The notes under the pieces are model-generated. The model saw nothing but the letters and a program-made list of their open reading frames with translations, was not told the origin of the DNA and did no database searches. The position numbers and the translations under genes are program-made. A stretch of 53,701 nt of DNA from Myrmaecium sp. VS I D KN 1 (lineage: Eukaryota; Ascomycota; Dothideomycetes; Valsariales; Valsariaceae). The stretch is from NCBI GenBank assembly GCA_019775845.1, contig JADQAV010000050.1, forward strand, positions 1 to 53,701, written 5' to 3'. The first letter of the stretch is position 1; every line of letters begins with the position of its first letter. Of this stretch, positions 32,678 to 43,773 are shown piece by piece.

Positions 32678-33729
32678 CTTTTTGGGTGGAATAGTGATTT
32701 CTGCCTTAGGCTTCGCGTTCAGCCTTGCGCGTTGATGGAATCGAGGGAGGAGGGAGCCAGGAGGAGGAGGAGGAGGAAGCAGGAAAAGTAAGAACTTATG
32801 AAGGGAGTGATATGCGGTGGTTTATCTTTCTTCAAGATCCTCTCCCCACCCCCCGCATGGGGAATGGGGAGAAAGGGGTTCGTGATATCACGCCTGTCGC
32901 ACGCAAACCCGCGTGGCCGGGATACGTAGGACTTTGGTAGGCTTCCGGCATGCTCGCTTGCTTTTTGACGCCATCCGCGCCAATGCTTCGCAACGACAAC
33001 ATCGACAACATCAACTTTTGCTTGGCGGTGGGGGTGGTTCTTCTTGTGAAGAAATCTGGAGGAGTTGGATGAATTATGAATATGTTCTTCGTAGTTACTG
33101 TGATTTTCGAAAACTGTATTACATGGGAGGAGGCTGGTTTTATCACTCTCTGCGGCTTCGGACGCTCACCATGTACCTTACTATACTATCCAATTGATCA
33201 AGTGCTTAACTGCCAGACTTATGATAAAAATTGATGGTCCAGGAAGGCTACACACCCCTCAACCCCCTCTCCACTCTGTGATCTCACATTACCCCGCCGT
33301 GGGGAGGGGTATCAATCCCCCTGGGGACGTTTAATGGGCATAGCATATGACCCGCCACATACATACCATGCAAGGCTGTATAACGCCATCGCAGCCCGGT
33401 ACGGTGTGACAACGATGTCGCTGCTTCTGTCCGCGTTGATCGGCGGGTAGACTCTCTACCCCCCATTCTTCATCGGTGGGATGTTTGAAGAGTCGGCGAC
33501 GAGGGGACCGGAGGGTTGGGATAAAGACTACTTCGCTCGCGCTGTGTTCCTGAATGAGGCTCGGGTTCCTGACGGCTGTTGAATCTGCTGGCGTGGGTCT
33601 CTTTTTCGTTGGCACTCTTTGCTTAACGAGATATATATATCTATATATATCCTCGCTCTGTCCTTCGAGCCATCCATCGAATTCACCACATCCCGCCCCC
33701 TCCCTCCCTCCCCCCTCCCCTTCCCAACC
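32678..33729. other. Divergent promoter region, flavin monooxygenase and urea-type transporter
   Basis: No gene is seen. Three HGATAA-type sites lie here: AGATAA on the minus strand (32822-32827), TGATAA on the minus strand (33140-33145) and TGATAA on the plus strand (33222-33227). They are spread out, so nitrogen GATA control is only possible, not shown. A TATA-rich palindrome lies close to the transporter start. Confidence 0.4.
33630..33641 (+). promoter_or_regulatory. TATA-rich palindrome upstream of the transporter
   Basis: GATATATATATC, followed by a second run of TATATAT, lies 89 bp before the transporter ATG. A core-promoter TATA element is likely from position and sequence; untested. 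Confidence 0.4.
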
Positions 33730-36053
33730 ATGTCCTCCCTCTCCATCCTGGGCCACGCGGGCGACACGCTGGTCTCCCAAGCCACGGGCTACGGGCTGCT
33801 GATCGGGCTCGGCATCGGCTTCTGCGGCGTCATCCTGGCCGCGGTCAAGATTCAAAAGACCTTCCTGTCCGAGGACGCGGGCACGTCCGAGATGTTCATG
33901 GTCGCGAACCGCAGCGTCGGCACGGGCCTGACGGCCAGCGCGGTGTTTTCGAGTTGGATGTGGATTAACGAGACGGTGTTTGCGGCGTCGATGTGTTGGC
34001 TGTATGGGTTGGCGGTGCCGTTTGTGTGTTTTCTCTCCTTCTTCCCCTTTTTTCTTCCCCGGAGTTCTCTCTCGGAGGCGTGACTGCTGCTCGAGCGAGT
34101 CATGGAACTGACGTCGAACAAGTGGTGGGCCACCGGTCTCTGCTTCCAAATCGCCCTCATGGCGGCCCTGGGCGTGCTGGCCAAGATCCGCGTCCCCTAC
34201 GCCCATACCAGCCTGGAGATCGTCCGGATGCGGTACGGCAAGGTCGGCCATGTCATCTTCATCACCCTGAACATCACCAACAACGTCTTTGGCTGCGCCT
34301 CCATGATCCTCACTGGCTCCCAGCTCATTTATGGCATCTCGGGTATGCACTTTGCGGCGGCGACCGTGCTGATTCCGCTTGGAGGTGAGTGAGTGCAGGC
34401 CCATTTGAGGTGCGCGGGCTGACGGTGGGGTAGTGGTGCTTTATACGGCTGTGGGTGGTCTTAAGGCGACATTTATCACCGACTATCTTCACACGGTCAT
34501 TGCGCTCATTCTCATTATTTACTTCACCCTTAGCGTCCTCACTCATGATGCTGTGGGAGGACTCGGTGGTCTGTATGATAAAGTCATGGCTACGGCTTCT
34601 GAGAACATGATTGCTGGAAACTACAAAGGCTCGCTTCTGACGATGAAGTCGAAGAATGCTATCATCTGGGCGCTCATCTTGAAGTTTGGTAACCTGGCTT
34701 TGGTTGTTATGGTGAGTTGTTCTAGTTGCTGATCTCCGTCAAGGACGAACCTCTGCTCACTCTTCACCCCAGGACACCGCGTTCTGGCAAAAGTCGTTCG
34801 CCACCGAGGTTTCCGCCACGGTCCCGGGCTACAACCTCGCCGCCATCGCCATCTTCGGCATCCCCTGGGGCCTTGGGACCGTCATCGGCCTGACCGGGCG
34901 CGCCCTGCACAACACCCCCATCTGGCCAACCTACCCAAACGCCTTCACCACGGCGGACGTCCAGTCCGGCCTGGTGATGCCCTACGTGATCAAGGCGCTC
35001 ATCGGCAACAGCGGCATCGTCGCCTTCTTCGTCCTGCTCTTCATGGCGCTGACCAGCACCGTGAGCTCGAGCATGATCGCCGTCAGCAGCATCCTCTCCT
35101 TCGACCTGTACAAGACGTACCTCCACCCCCACGCCACCGACCGCCGGCTGGTGCGCGTCAGCCACCTGACGGTCTGCTTCCACGCCGCCTTCATCACCGC
35201 CGTCGCCCTCGCCCTCAACTACGGCGGCGCCAACATGACCTGGATCGGCTACTTCCGCCCCATCCTCTCCTGCCCCGGCATCATCCCCCTCGCCCTCACC
35301 CTCTGTTGGGACCGCCAAACTCGACTCGCAGCCGTCCTCGCCCCCGTCCTCGGCTTCGTCACCGGCCTCGCCGTCTGGCTCGCCACCGCTTACTCCCTCT
35401 ACGGCTCCATCGACATGGCGACCACCGAGGAGGGCTTGCCTGCCCTCTACGGCGCCTGCGCGAGCCTCTTCTCCCCCGCCCTCTACTCCGTCCTCCTCTC
35501 CCTCTACCGACCCGAGAAGTTCGACTGGCGCGAATTTCTCCGCACCGAAATCAAAGAGGAAGTCGAGCTAGGCCACGAGCCGCCCGTGCTCGACGAAAAA
35601 GCACCCGCCACCGTAACCGTCGTCGCCCCAGCCAGCGACACCGATCAGCTCTCCTCATCCTCCTCCACCAAGCAACCCGCCGCCATCGCCAGCGCGAGCA
35701 GCGCAAGCACTCCCGCCATCGATATTCCCCGGACCCCCACACCCTCCCTCGACACCATCACCCACCCCTTCCCCCCCGCCACCCTCCGCCAGCTCCACCG
35801 CTGGTACCGCCTCGCCTGGGCCATCTTCCTCGCCATCGTCCTCCTCACCTTCGTCGCCTGGCCCATGCCCCTCTACCGCGACTACGTCTTCTCCCGCTCC
35901 TTCTTCGCCGGCTGGACCGCGGTCGCGGTGGCGTGGCAGTTTTTTGCCTTCCTTGCGGTGGGTGTGTATCCGCTTTGGGATGGGAGGGGGGAGGTTGGCA
36001 GGGCGGTGGCGGGGGTGTGGAGGGTGCTGAGGGGGTTTGGGAAAGGTGGGTAG
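33730..36053 (+). CDS. Sodium:solute symporter family, urea-transporter (Dur3)-like
   Basis: Four exons (33730..34023, 34123..34384, 34434..34711, 34773..36053) give 704 residues. Junctions: GTGTGT with an AAG acceptor, GTGAGT with TAG, GTGAGT with CAG; all keep the frame and have CTGAC-type branch points in the first two. The protein has many hydrophobic helices with SSS-family features: TSEMFMVANRSVGTGL early, then AHTSLEIVRMRYGKVGH, YTAVGGLKATFITDY (the conserved GGL(K/R)A segment) and TSTVSSSMIAVSSI. This matches fungal Dur3-type urea/polyamine transporters of the plasma membrane. The linker near 600-680 is Ser/Ala/Pro-rich and cytosolic-looking, followed by two more helices. The substrate could be another small nitrogen compound, as the family has many paralogues. 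The start is preceded by a pyrimidine-rich leader ending CAACC. Confidence 0.87.
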
Positions 36054-36597
36054 AAGGTTGGTTGGGGGTTGGGGGGTGTTTGGTGTTTTGGGTGGCTTTT
36101 GGTTGGTTGTAGGACTTAGAGGAGCTTTGTAGGCGTTGCCTAGGTATCCGCCCTCACGCCGCTTCCCCTGTATTCTTGTTTGCAAGTGATCGTAGAGATT
36201 TCGATTTTGAGGTTTTCGCAGGTTCCCCAGTTATGCTGTCCGATAGAGTGTGTTCGATGTCCATTCTGGCTGAGTCTAAGAACCACTGTAAGGGTACCTT
36301 AGAGACCACAGAATGAGATGTAGTCAACTATAGATTGATGAGTATACATACCTTATATCACCGAGGTATAGTAGAGTAGAACCAAGTTCCTAGTAAGCCG
36401 TTAATGAATGTTTCGTTTTCCGTATCACCTCAGCCTGACAAATATTGACTTCCAAGGCATATAGTGGATAGACCGGTGGTGTATTACGCGGTCATTGCGA
36501 GCATGGATAGATTAGCCCAAAAGCCTCGTAGCTCTCTCGCAGCATCGCCTCCTCAATGAACGTATACCAAGATTCCACTACCACGGGGAGTCATACA
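36054..36597. other. Convergent intergenic spacer
   Basis: Lies between the 3' ends of the transporter (plus) and the methyltransferase (minus). It is G/T-rich up to about 36110, then AT-richer. No gene is seen. Confidence 0.55.
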
Positions 36598-37887
36598 TCA
36601 CATCTCGGGTTTCCGACCGTACACAAAATACACCGGCCAATACGCATGAATCCTCCGATCAAAAAGATCCTCCCTCGCCTTCGCCGCCAAAACCTTCACC
36701 TCCTCCGGCCTCCACCCCATATTCCGCGTCAACACCGCCAGCGGAAGCGCCTCCAGGCCCTGCACGATATTCTCCCGGCTCCACAAACCAATCTCCTTCA
36801 TCCGCGCATCCTTCGGCCAGGTATTAATCGGCCACTTGTACACCACCTCGTGCACATCAACGAAACCCGCGTCGAGAAGTCGCTGCTTATGCCCCGCAGC
36901 CGCGCGCAACGTCCGCCCCATCCGCTCGAACGCGTCGCAGGTCACTTCCTGCCAGCGCAGCAGCCACGTCGCTTGCTTCAGCGTGTCGTCGTCGCAGCCT
37001 AGCGTCATGGTGTCTTGGATCTCGAGCCAGCCGCCTGGCTTCAGGTGGCTGAAGGCCTGCTGCATGAGCGCGTCCCAGGCTTGGATCGAGCCGGTGAGCT
37101 GCCGGGCGTGGATGAAGTCGAAGGCGCGGTCGTAGGTCCAGCGGTCTTCGATGTCGTCGATGAGGAAGGTGAGGTTGGGGGGGATGATGGCGGGTTGGAT
37201 GGGGGAGAGGTCGACGGCGAGGACGTTGGTGCTGGGGTGTTCGTCCGCTGGGCGTCATTCGTAAGTCAGATTATTATATATGACGTCTTTCGTTGCTGGT
37301 ATTAGTTCCCTGGCTCTCGCTGCTACTCACCGTAGTCGATCGCCCAGATGCCGGTGCCGGTGCCGATGTCGAGCACGTCCTGTGCCTGCGTCACCGGTGC
37401 CAGATGAAGTTTCCCTCCTACGGTGAGGTTGAAGAGCGCATGTTGGAGGTCGAGTCGGTCATTCTCGATCTTACCAGGGGTCAGCGAGGCGTCAGAGATC
37501 GACGGGGGCTTTGTCAACCCACGTCGTCATTCGGAATCATGTATTCTAGACACGTTCAGTTAGCTCGTGGCTGCCGGGAGAGAGGTAAGTGACTTACTCC
37601 CTTCACGGAAAGCATGATATCTCCTCCCGTTCTCCTCTCGATGCTTCAGAATGCTCGAGGCAAGGGACGTCGTCGTCGTCGTAGATTGACTATTGTGTTG
37701 TCGAGTCAGCACGCGACTTCTAAATGGTTCTAGACAACCGCTTCGTACTCGGAAAAGGTCGAATCGCCATCCGACTGTGTATTTTCAGTATACAGTGGGT
37801 CACAGATCATCCATCGCCGGCGGAACGAACCCGCTCGTTGGGGTCGACTTCGATGACCCCCTGGTTTGTGGTTGTGGGCACCGACAT
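36598..37887 (-). CDS. SAM-dependent methyltransferase, TAM/LaeA-like family (first copy)
   Basis: Six exons on the minus strand: 37887..37831, 37774..37749, 37689..37598, 37545..37523, 37469..37331 and 37247..36598, giving 328 residues. Two exons are only 26 and 23 nt. The rebuilt N-terminus reads GVIEVDP, then a Ser/Thr run, SLASSILKHREENGRRYHAF, IPND and RLDLQHALF, the standard lead-in of this fungal family. SAM motif I (VLDIGTGTGIWAIDYADEHP) lies at about 98-117, followed by VDLSPIQP and HLKPGGWLEIQD. Methyl acceptors for most members are unknown; the family includes the secondary-metabolism regulator LaeA as well as small-molecule methyltransferases in clusters. A second member lies at 42611..43773. 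Donors of introns 1 (GTTCGT) and 2 (GTACGA) are weak, so the first 30 residues are the least certain part. Confidence 0.85.
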
Positions 37888-38843
37888 GATGGTTACTCCT
37901 CCGTATCTGTTGCGTGTTTGGGGGAGTTGCTTGTGATTCTTAGAATTTAGGACATGCCGCTATAGCAGATACTAAGGGGTTTCCTCAAGCGCTTATATAG
38001 CCACTTCCTGACGTATCATCGGGTGAGATGCGGCGACACCGGGGTGTGTCCTGGGCGTGCGGGGGATGCGGCACAGCAACGATCCATGGCCTGATAGTGT
38101 TAACAGACCGGTCTTAATACAGGTTATCTTCTTCTTCTGCTTCTTCTTTCCCAACTGCTTCACACGTCAACTCCTTCATAGTTACGTCAAGCATGTATAA
38201 ACCAGCTGGGGGCGCGAATAATAGGTTACGAAATGTCGCTCTTCTATATAGCATCACACATTCCCAGATAGCAATAGGTGGACCAGAACGAATACTCCTT
38301 CCCACCAACATTACATGGACACCAGTATCCGCGATGAACAGTCGTACACCCACATCGCTTGTATCCGGGTCGCCATTTCGCCTAGAACTCACGACCGTGG
38401 GAAACTGCAACTCCACAGAGCGCCGCGCCTACCTGACCTCACCTCTTTGATAGTTATATAAGCGCCGGGTCTGAGTGCCCGTCGGTACTCGGAAAGAGGG
38501 GCGGACAAATGCCTAGCGCGCATACCCCTGGTTCCTGCAACGGTCGGACGGACCATCCTCCGTATGTACCTAGACCTCTTGTAGCAGGTCATTAGAACGG
38601 CGTCTGACAGAAATCCTGACGGAACCCTGACGGAACCCTGCAGAATGATAACGCCGAGGCCAATGAGATGGCAACCGTTTGGAGAGCTCCTTGGGGTATG
38701 AAGATAGGTGCGTCCTTGATCCTACGAATTATATTGTCGGACATATATGGGCTATGCAAGCTCGGTACAGGTTCCGCCGACCACCTGAAGCAGACAGAAA
38801 AAGAAAAAAAAATAAATAAAGACAGATGTATCGATACCTAAGA
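37888..38843. other. Intergenic with weak minus-strand frames
   Basis: Two minus-strand frames, 38592..38389 (67 codons, with ALRPGAYITIKE) and 38416..38114 (100 codons), have protein-like composition but cannot be joined by a normal intron and match nothing I know. The rest is the promoter of the methyltransferase and the 3' flank of the P450. I do not call a gene. Confidence 0.35.
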
Positions 38844-40524
38844 TCACCTCCGATAAAGCCTGACATCAATACCCCTCTGCTTCACAAACCAGTAATTAAT
38901 CTCCCGCCACTCCCGTTCCGGGTGAACCAAATCCACACGAAATGCGCGCAAGAACTGCGGGACAACCTTATAGATCTCCGTGATCGCAATGTTCTTGCCG
39001 ATGCACTGGCGGCTGCCCTGGCCGAACTGAAAGAGGAACCGCTCCATCCGCTCCGCCTCCGGCCGGAACCAACGGTCCGGGTTGAAGGCGTCGGCGTCCG
39101 GGCCGAAGATGGAGGGTACGAAGTGCAGGGCGGCGGGGTTGGTGCCGATGCGGTACTGTGAAGGACGATAAGTACGGGATGGGAGACCTTTGTAGAGGCG
39201 AGGGGGGGATTGATAGATGGATAAGACTTACTCCTGCGGGAATAAAGTGTCCGCAGATCTCCCGACCGCCAGGGGGAACGTGGCGAGGGAAGGTGAGTGC
39301 GATCGGAGGGAAGACACGAAAGGCTTCCTTGCAGACGGCAACCAGGTATGGCATTCGGGAGGCCTCGGCGTAAGTGACTATCTCGCTCAACTTGCCCTCC
39401 GCCTGGAAGCGGTCGATCTCCTCCATCACCTTCGCATACGCGTCGGGATGCTTGCAGAGATTGTAGACGATAGTCCGCAGCACAATCGCGGTAGTATCGC
39501 TGCCCGCGAAGATCGCCGTGTACGACTCCGTGTATACGTCGGTGATATCGAAGTCCGGCGCGCGCGCCCGGCTCACGTCCAGCAACTTCTCCAACATGTC
39601 GTTCCGGCCCTTACCCGCGGCTACCCGCTCGTCCACCAGCTTCTTCGACGCCGCCGCCAGGGCGTTGAACACCCGGACGCCGTGCCGGAAGGAGGCGGAG
39701 AAGGGGAACATGAGGATCTGCAGCGGCCGGATCCACGCCGGTAGCACGGCCATGCGGATCGCGTGGGGCAGGATGACCACCGCGGCGATGTATCCGCCGA
39801 CGTCGCGCCCTTCGTCGACGAAGCCGAACATGCGGCCGTAGAACAGCTCGCCGATGACATCGAAGGTGTACCTGGCCCGGTTTCAGGAGGCCGTTTCACG
39901 GTCCGGGCATGATTCCAACCTAACTGACCAGTGCATCCACTCGCTGATATCAAACGCCTCACCGCGATCCGCGAACTCGCCCATGCGGCGCATCAACGCC
40001 GTCGTCACCGCGTCGATGTAGCTCTCGTTCTCCAGGACGGACTTGAAGGTGAAGATGTGCTGCATCATCCGCCGCCGGTGCGTGTGCTTCTTCTCGTCCA
40101 CCTGCGTCAGGCTGTCCTCGTGCGGGGACAGGTTGGGCGCCTGCGTCTTGTAGAAGTCGGTCTTGGTGTATCCCGCGTTGGGGGCGTAGACGTCCTTGAT
40201 CGCCTGCGGGTCGCAGACGGAGCACTCGTCCGGGGCGATGCGGACGATGGGTCCTGGGAGTATCGTGAGCGCAAGCGTGGTGCAATGCGGACTCAGAGGC
40301 GCCTGACCGTACTGATCGTGTAGCTTCTTGGTGTAACGGTGCATGTCTTCCGCGTTGATATGCTGTAGGTACCATATCCGCGAGAGAGACGCCCAGAACG
40401 ACCCTGGGATCTTTGCAAGGGGGGAAAAGAAGCGCTGGTAGACTACCCATACAACGCAGTACGCGATGGCGATGACCACATAAAAGAGGGGATTGGAAAA
40501 AAGGGACAGCGTGAGCAAAGCCAT
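38844..40524 (-). CDS. Cytochrome P450, pisatin-demethylase-like
   Basis: Four exons (40524..40308, 40253..39929, 39871..39232, 39155..38844) encode 497 residues. The N-terminal hydrophobic segment (about 9-30) anchors it in the ER, followed by the Pro-containing hinge LAKIPG. Marks in order: YTFDVIGELFYG, the I-helix oxygen-binding AGSDTT, the K-helix ExxR (KEAFR), PDRW, and the haem loop FGQGSRQCIG with Cys445 as the iron ligand. The first intron (40307..40254, 54 nt, GTCAGG donor, CCAG acceptor) does not break the frame if kept, but its removal gives the family-standard YGPIVRIAPDE. The helix and haem regions resemble the fungal group of pisatin demethylase, which detoxifies a plant phytoalexin. 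The substrate here is unknown. Its partner reductase must be encoded elsewhere. Confidence 0.9.
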
Positions 40525-41007
40525 GTTTGGCTTCTCTCACAGATGAAAAGGAGGGAGAATGATAGGCAAGTAGCAAGCAAGAACTGGGACGCGCGTAGAG
40601 CCCATAGAGTACAACAGAGGAATGCCACAGGAACTTTTTGGCCTCGGAGGGGGAGGGGGGACACTGTCCCATAGCCTGGTGTAAGAGGGCTTCATCTGGA
40701 GCGGGGAGTGGGGGTTCGGTTTACCCATGCGGCCAACGTTCGTTAGAAGCGCCCGGTTCACAGTCTGCCCCAGCAGGACCCTCTACCCCGGACAGGTTCT
40801 AACCTCAAGTGAGGATAATGTCTGCAGCCCTTGTCCCATCTGCCAATCCTTCGTCGTCGGTTGTAACTTGCCTCACTTCATACCCTTACTGCACCCCAGC
40901 AGGCATTTAGTTGCCGAACTTGGGGGAGGAAAATAACCGGGATAGGGGAGTAAGCCACAGAATAGTTCACACCCGGTGCAACACAGACGCCATATACTAT
41001 CAACATC
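40525..41007. other. Intergenic, P450 promoter
   Basis: The 5' flank of the P450 and the 3' flank of the ankyrin gene, both on the minus strand. No gene is seen. Confidence 0.55.
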
Positions 41008-41914
41008 TCATACAGAGGCCAGTAGCTGTTCAAGCCGCGAATTCCCTTTCGCACATTCAGCCACAGTTAGTCCACGGGAGTATTTCAGCGACGTATCCAT
41101 TTCGTAACTTCGTAGAAGATGCGCCGCAATTCCCACTCGGCCTTCCCTGATAGCATGATGAAGCGGCGTCCCCAGCCCGGTATAAGCATTGAGCGCCCAT
41201 GAAACCTTACTATTAGCGTACATGACCGCGTTCACGGAAGCCCCCCTGCTAATAAGGAGATCAATCAGCTCGATTGCTTCCTGCTCGCTTTTCCGCTCAA
41301 TCGCGTGACGGAGAAGTTGTCCCTTAGTGACGTCTCCGCCTCGGTCGAGCAAGAGGCGAACGGTCGCAAGCGGGGCGGACTTGACCGCTTTGGACAGTGG
41401 AGTGTAGTCGATCTTAGAGCACGCATTCGGGTTGGCGCCATGGTCGAGAAACCACCGGACAAGGTGGTCGTGTTCGGCAAGAAATCCATCTGTGCTTCAG
41501 CATGATAAACCCCACCCTTCCATGGGAGACGAGCGGGATCAGACCAACTCACGCGAGGGGGATGGGCTTAGTCTCCCTAAGAGGCTTATTCAGGTCCTAA
41601 CCGTGTTTCCATAGGAGGTCAAAGATCTTAATCGATTGTAACTCGATGGCGCGGATGATGTGGATATCTGCGAGAGTCACACCCTCGGATAACAAGTACA
41701 CGGCGATGGATGGATTCCAAAAACCCTCGGGCAGTGCCAATGTAAGGGCCATGTCTACACTGTCTTTGGAAGTTTCCTGGCGAAGTCTTTTCACCTGACG
41801 TTGGACTCGACCAAGATCGCCAGAGTCACATGCTTCTCGAATGGATAGGATGGCCGGGTACTCGGATGGCGGGAGCAGTTCCAGCGTTTGGGTCCTTCGA
41901 ACTCCACGTGCCAT
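41008..41914 (-). CDS. Small ankyrin-repeat protein
   Basis: Two exons, 41914..41602 and 41489..41008, encode 264 residues. The splice (GTTAGG donor, CACAG acceptor) joins LLWKH to DGFLAEHDHLVRWFLDHGANPN, restoring an ankyrin repeat. Repeat-like units follow: TPLSKAVKSAPLATVRLLLDRG, IELIDLLISRGASVN and GTPLHHAIREGRVGIAAHLL. The first ~100 residues are helical and may hold degenerate repeats (REACDSGDLGRVQRQVKRL). There is no enzyme domain. Ankyrin repeats mediate protein binding; the partner is unknown. Such small proteins are common in fungal accessory regions. The unit sits between the P450 and the second methyltransferase, on the same strand as both. Confidence 0.85.
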
Positions 41915-42610
41915 GTTCTGTTGCTGACGGGATGCGACGACTGAGACGTGAGAAGCGAGAAGTGAGGTGGGAAAGAAGCTGCTGAGCTGAATGATAGATT
42001 ACAGTAGTTCCAGGTTGGGAGAGAGGGATTAGGAGACGTCGAGCATGGTCCTGGTTGTGGCTGTTGAGTGCCCGGTTACCCCGCTCTGCGGTGGCTGCTG
42101 TGTTATGGATATGGGACAAGGAGAAGAAAGCCTATGCAAGAATGGTGGATGGAACACAGCGGTTTGCGTTTCTCTGGCCGAGCGATCGGCCGTTGACATA
42201 GGGATTGTATCTACAACCTTCATACCGGTTCTGCTGGACGATGATATTCTTGCTTGCAAGTGATCGTGAATTCTCGATTTCTTCGCAATAAGGTTCTCTT
42301 GGCCGCTGACAGGGCTGCCATAGACCAAGGTGATGGTTATCATCGCGTTCCTATACAGGTGGACGATCCGGCTGAGCAGTGTTCAGGCTCAACACACGAC
42401 GACTGCATTCGCTATCGCTGAAATGGAATAAGGCAGAGTTCTATTCTCCAATTACCACTCCGTCCCTACAAGGTCGCTCAACCACATCACAAACCCCAAA
42501 CCTACTGCGGCTTCTGCCCCCACACTATGTGGCTACCCAGGGCAAACCCACATCGTCAGCAGCACGACCGAAAATAAAGGGAAAAAACACGAGCAAGGAC
42601 GGGGATCGAC
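41915..42610. other. Intergenic, ankyrin gene promoter
   Basis: The 5' flank of the ankyrin gene and the 3' flank of the second methyltransferase. Short frames on both strands show no family features. Confidence 0.5.
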
Positions 42611-43773
42611 TCACAACTGAAAGTACGCATGCACACTCCGGTCCTTCACCAGATCGTTGACCTTGGCGCAGAGCACCTCGACCTCCGTCTTCGTCCAGCC
42701 CAGCTGCTGCGTGAGCGGGACGAGGGTGACGGCCTCGGCGCCGTCGATGAACTGCAACGCGCCGAATGCGCCCATTTCTTTCTGTACGCCCGACGATCAG
42801 TAGGGGCTAGGCGACGTAGAAAAAGCGTAGAGGGGGGGGTTTAGGTACCATCTTCTTCTCCTTCGGCCACGTCCCAATCGGCATCTTAATAATGGTATGC
42901 TCCACCCTCTCAAACCCGGCCTCCTTCACCCACCCCTGCAGGCGCGGCCCCACATCCGCCTCGCGATTGATCTTGCGCATCGCCGCATCGATCGCGCCGT
43001 AAAACTCCTCGTACACGTTGGGGCTCGGCAGCGTGCCGTCGTCGGACCGGATGGCGATGTCGAAGTCCTCGAACTCGGCCCAGCCGCCCGGGTTCAAATG
43101 CGCGAAGGCTTGCCGGATCAGTCGGGGCCAGTCGGTGATGGCGCAGGTCATGTACCGGCTGTGGATGTAGTCGTAGGTTTCCTCCGTCCATTCTTGCTCC
43201 ACGTCGTCGACGGTGAAGCGGACGTTGGGGGGAACCCAGCTCGGTTGGATGGGGGAGAGGTCGACGCCTGGAGGTGGTAGGGCGACACGAGAGAGAAAAG
43301 AGAGAGCGGGTTAGCCTGCTATTTATTAAAGGCCAGCGGTCACAGACGTTGGCTCTCTCACCTACAACCAACGCCGCCTCCGGATACCGATCCCCCATAT
43401 CAATCGCCCAAATGCCCGTGCCCGTGCCGATATCGAGAACGCGCGCATCCTTCGGCTCGAAGGGGGCCCGGTGCAGCCGCCCCCCGTTCGCCACCGTGAA
43501 CAGGTGGTGGAACATGTCCAGCCGGTTCTGCTCCTTCTCGTCGTTGGGGAACTTGTACGCTCCCGCCCGGTACGCGTGGTACCGCCGCCCCAGCTGCCAC
43601 TCGTAGTCCCGCACGCTCGAGCTCAGCGAGGTCGAGTAGGTGGAGATCTCGGAGCTGTAGGCGGACTCGGAGTCGGCGGTTGGCGCGGTGTCGACTTCGA
43701 TGATGGTTGCGGTGGGTTCCTCGGCGGACGCGGGAGCGGGAGGCGGACTGGAGGGTTGCGCGGTGCTGGCCAT
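42611..43773 (-). CDS. SAM-dependent methyltransferase, TAM/LaeA-like family (second copy)
   Basis: Three exons, 43773..43362, 43267..42849 and 42781..42611, encode 333 residues. The splices (GTGAGA/CAG and GTACCT/ACAG) keep the frame and rebuild ALVVGVDLSPIQP and the C-terminal GWTKTEVEVLCAKV. The N-terminus is Pro/Ala-rich; IIEVD and GRRYHAYRAGAYKFPND follow, then motif I VLDIGTGTGIWAID (112-125) and HLNPGGWAEFED. It is a clear but divergent relative of the copy at 36598..37887 and lacks that copy's last residues (it ends AYFQL). It has two introns against five. The acceptor substrate is unknown. A CACGTG dyad lies about 500 bp upstream. Confidence 0.9.

Noticed and set aside
38114-38592. 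Two short minus-strand frames before the first P450, one with a methyltransferase-like ALRPGAYITIKE
   Set aside because: They cannot be joined by an intron of normal size, and the similarity is too short to call a gene fragment.
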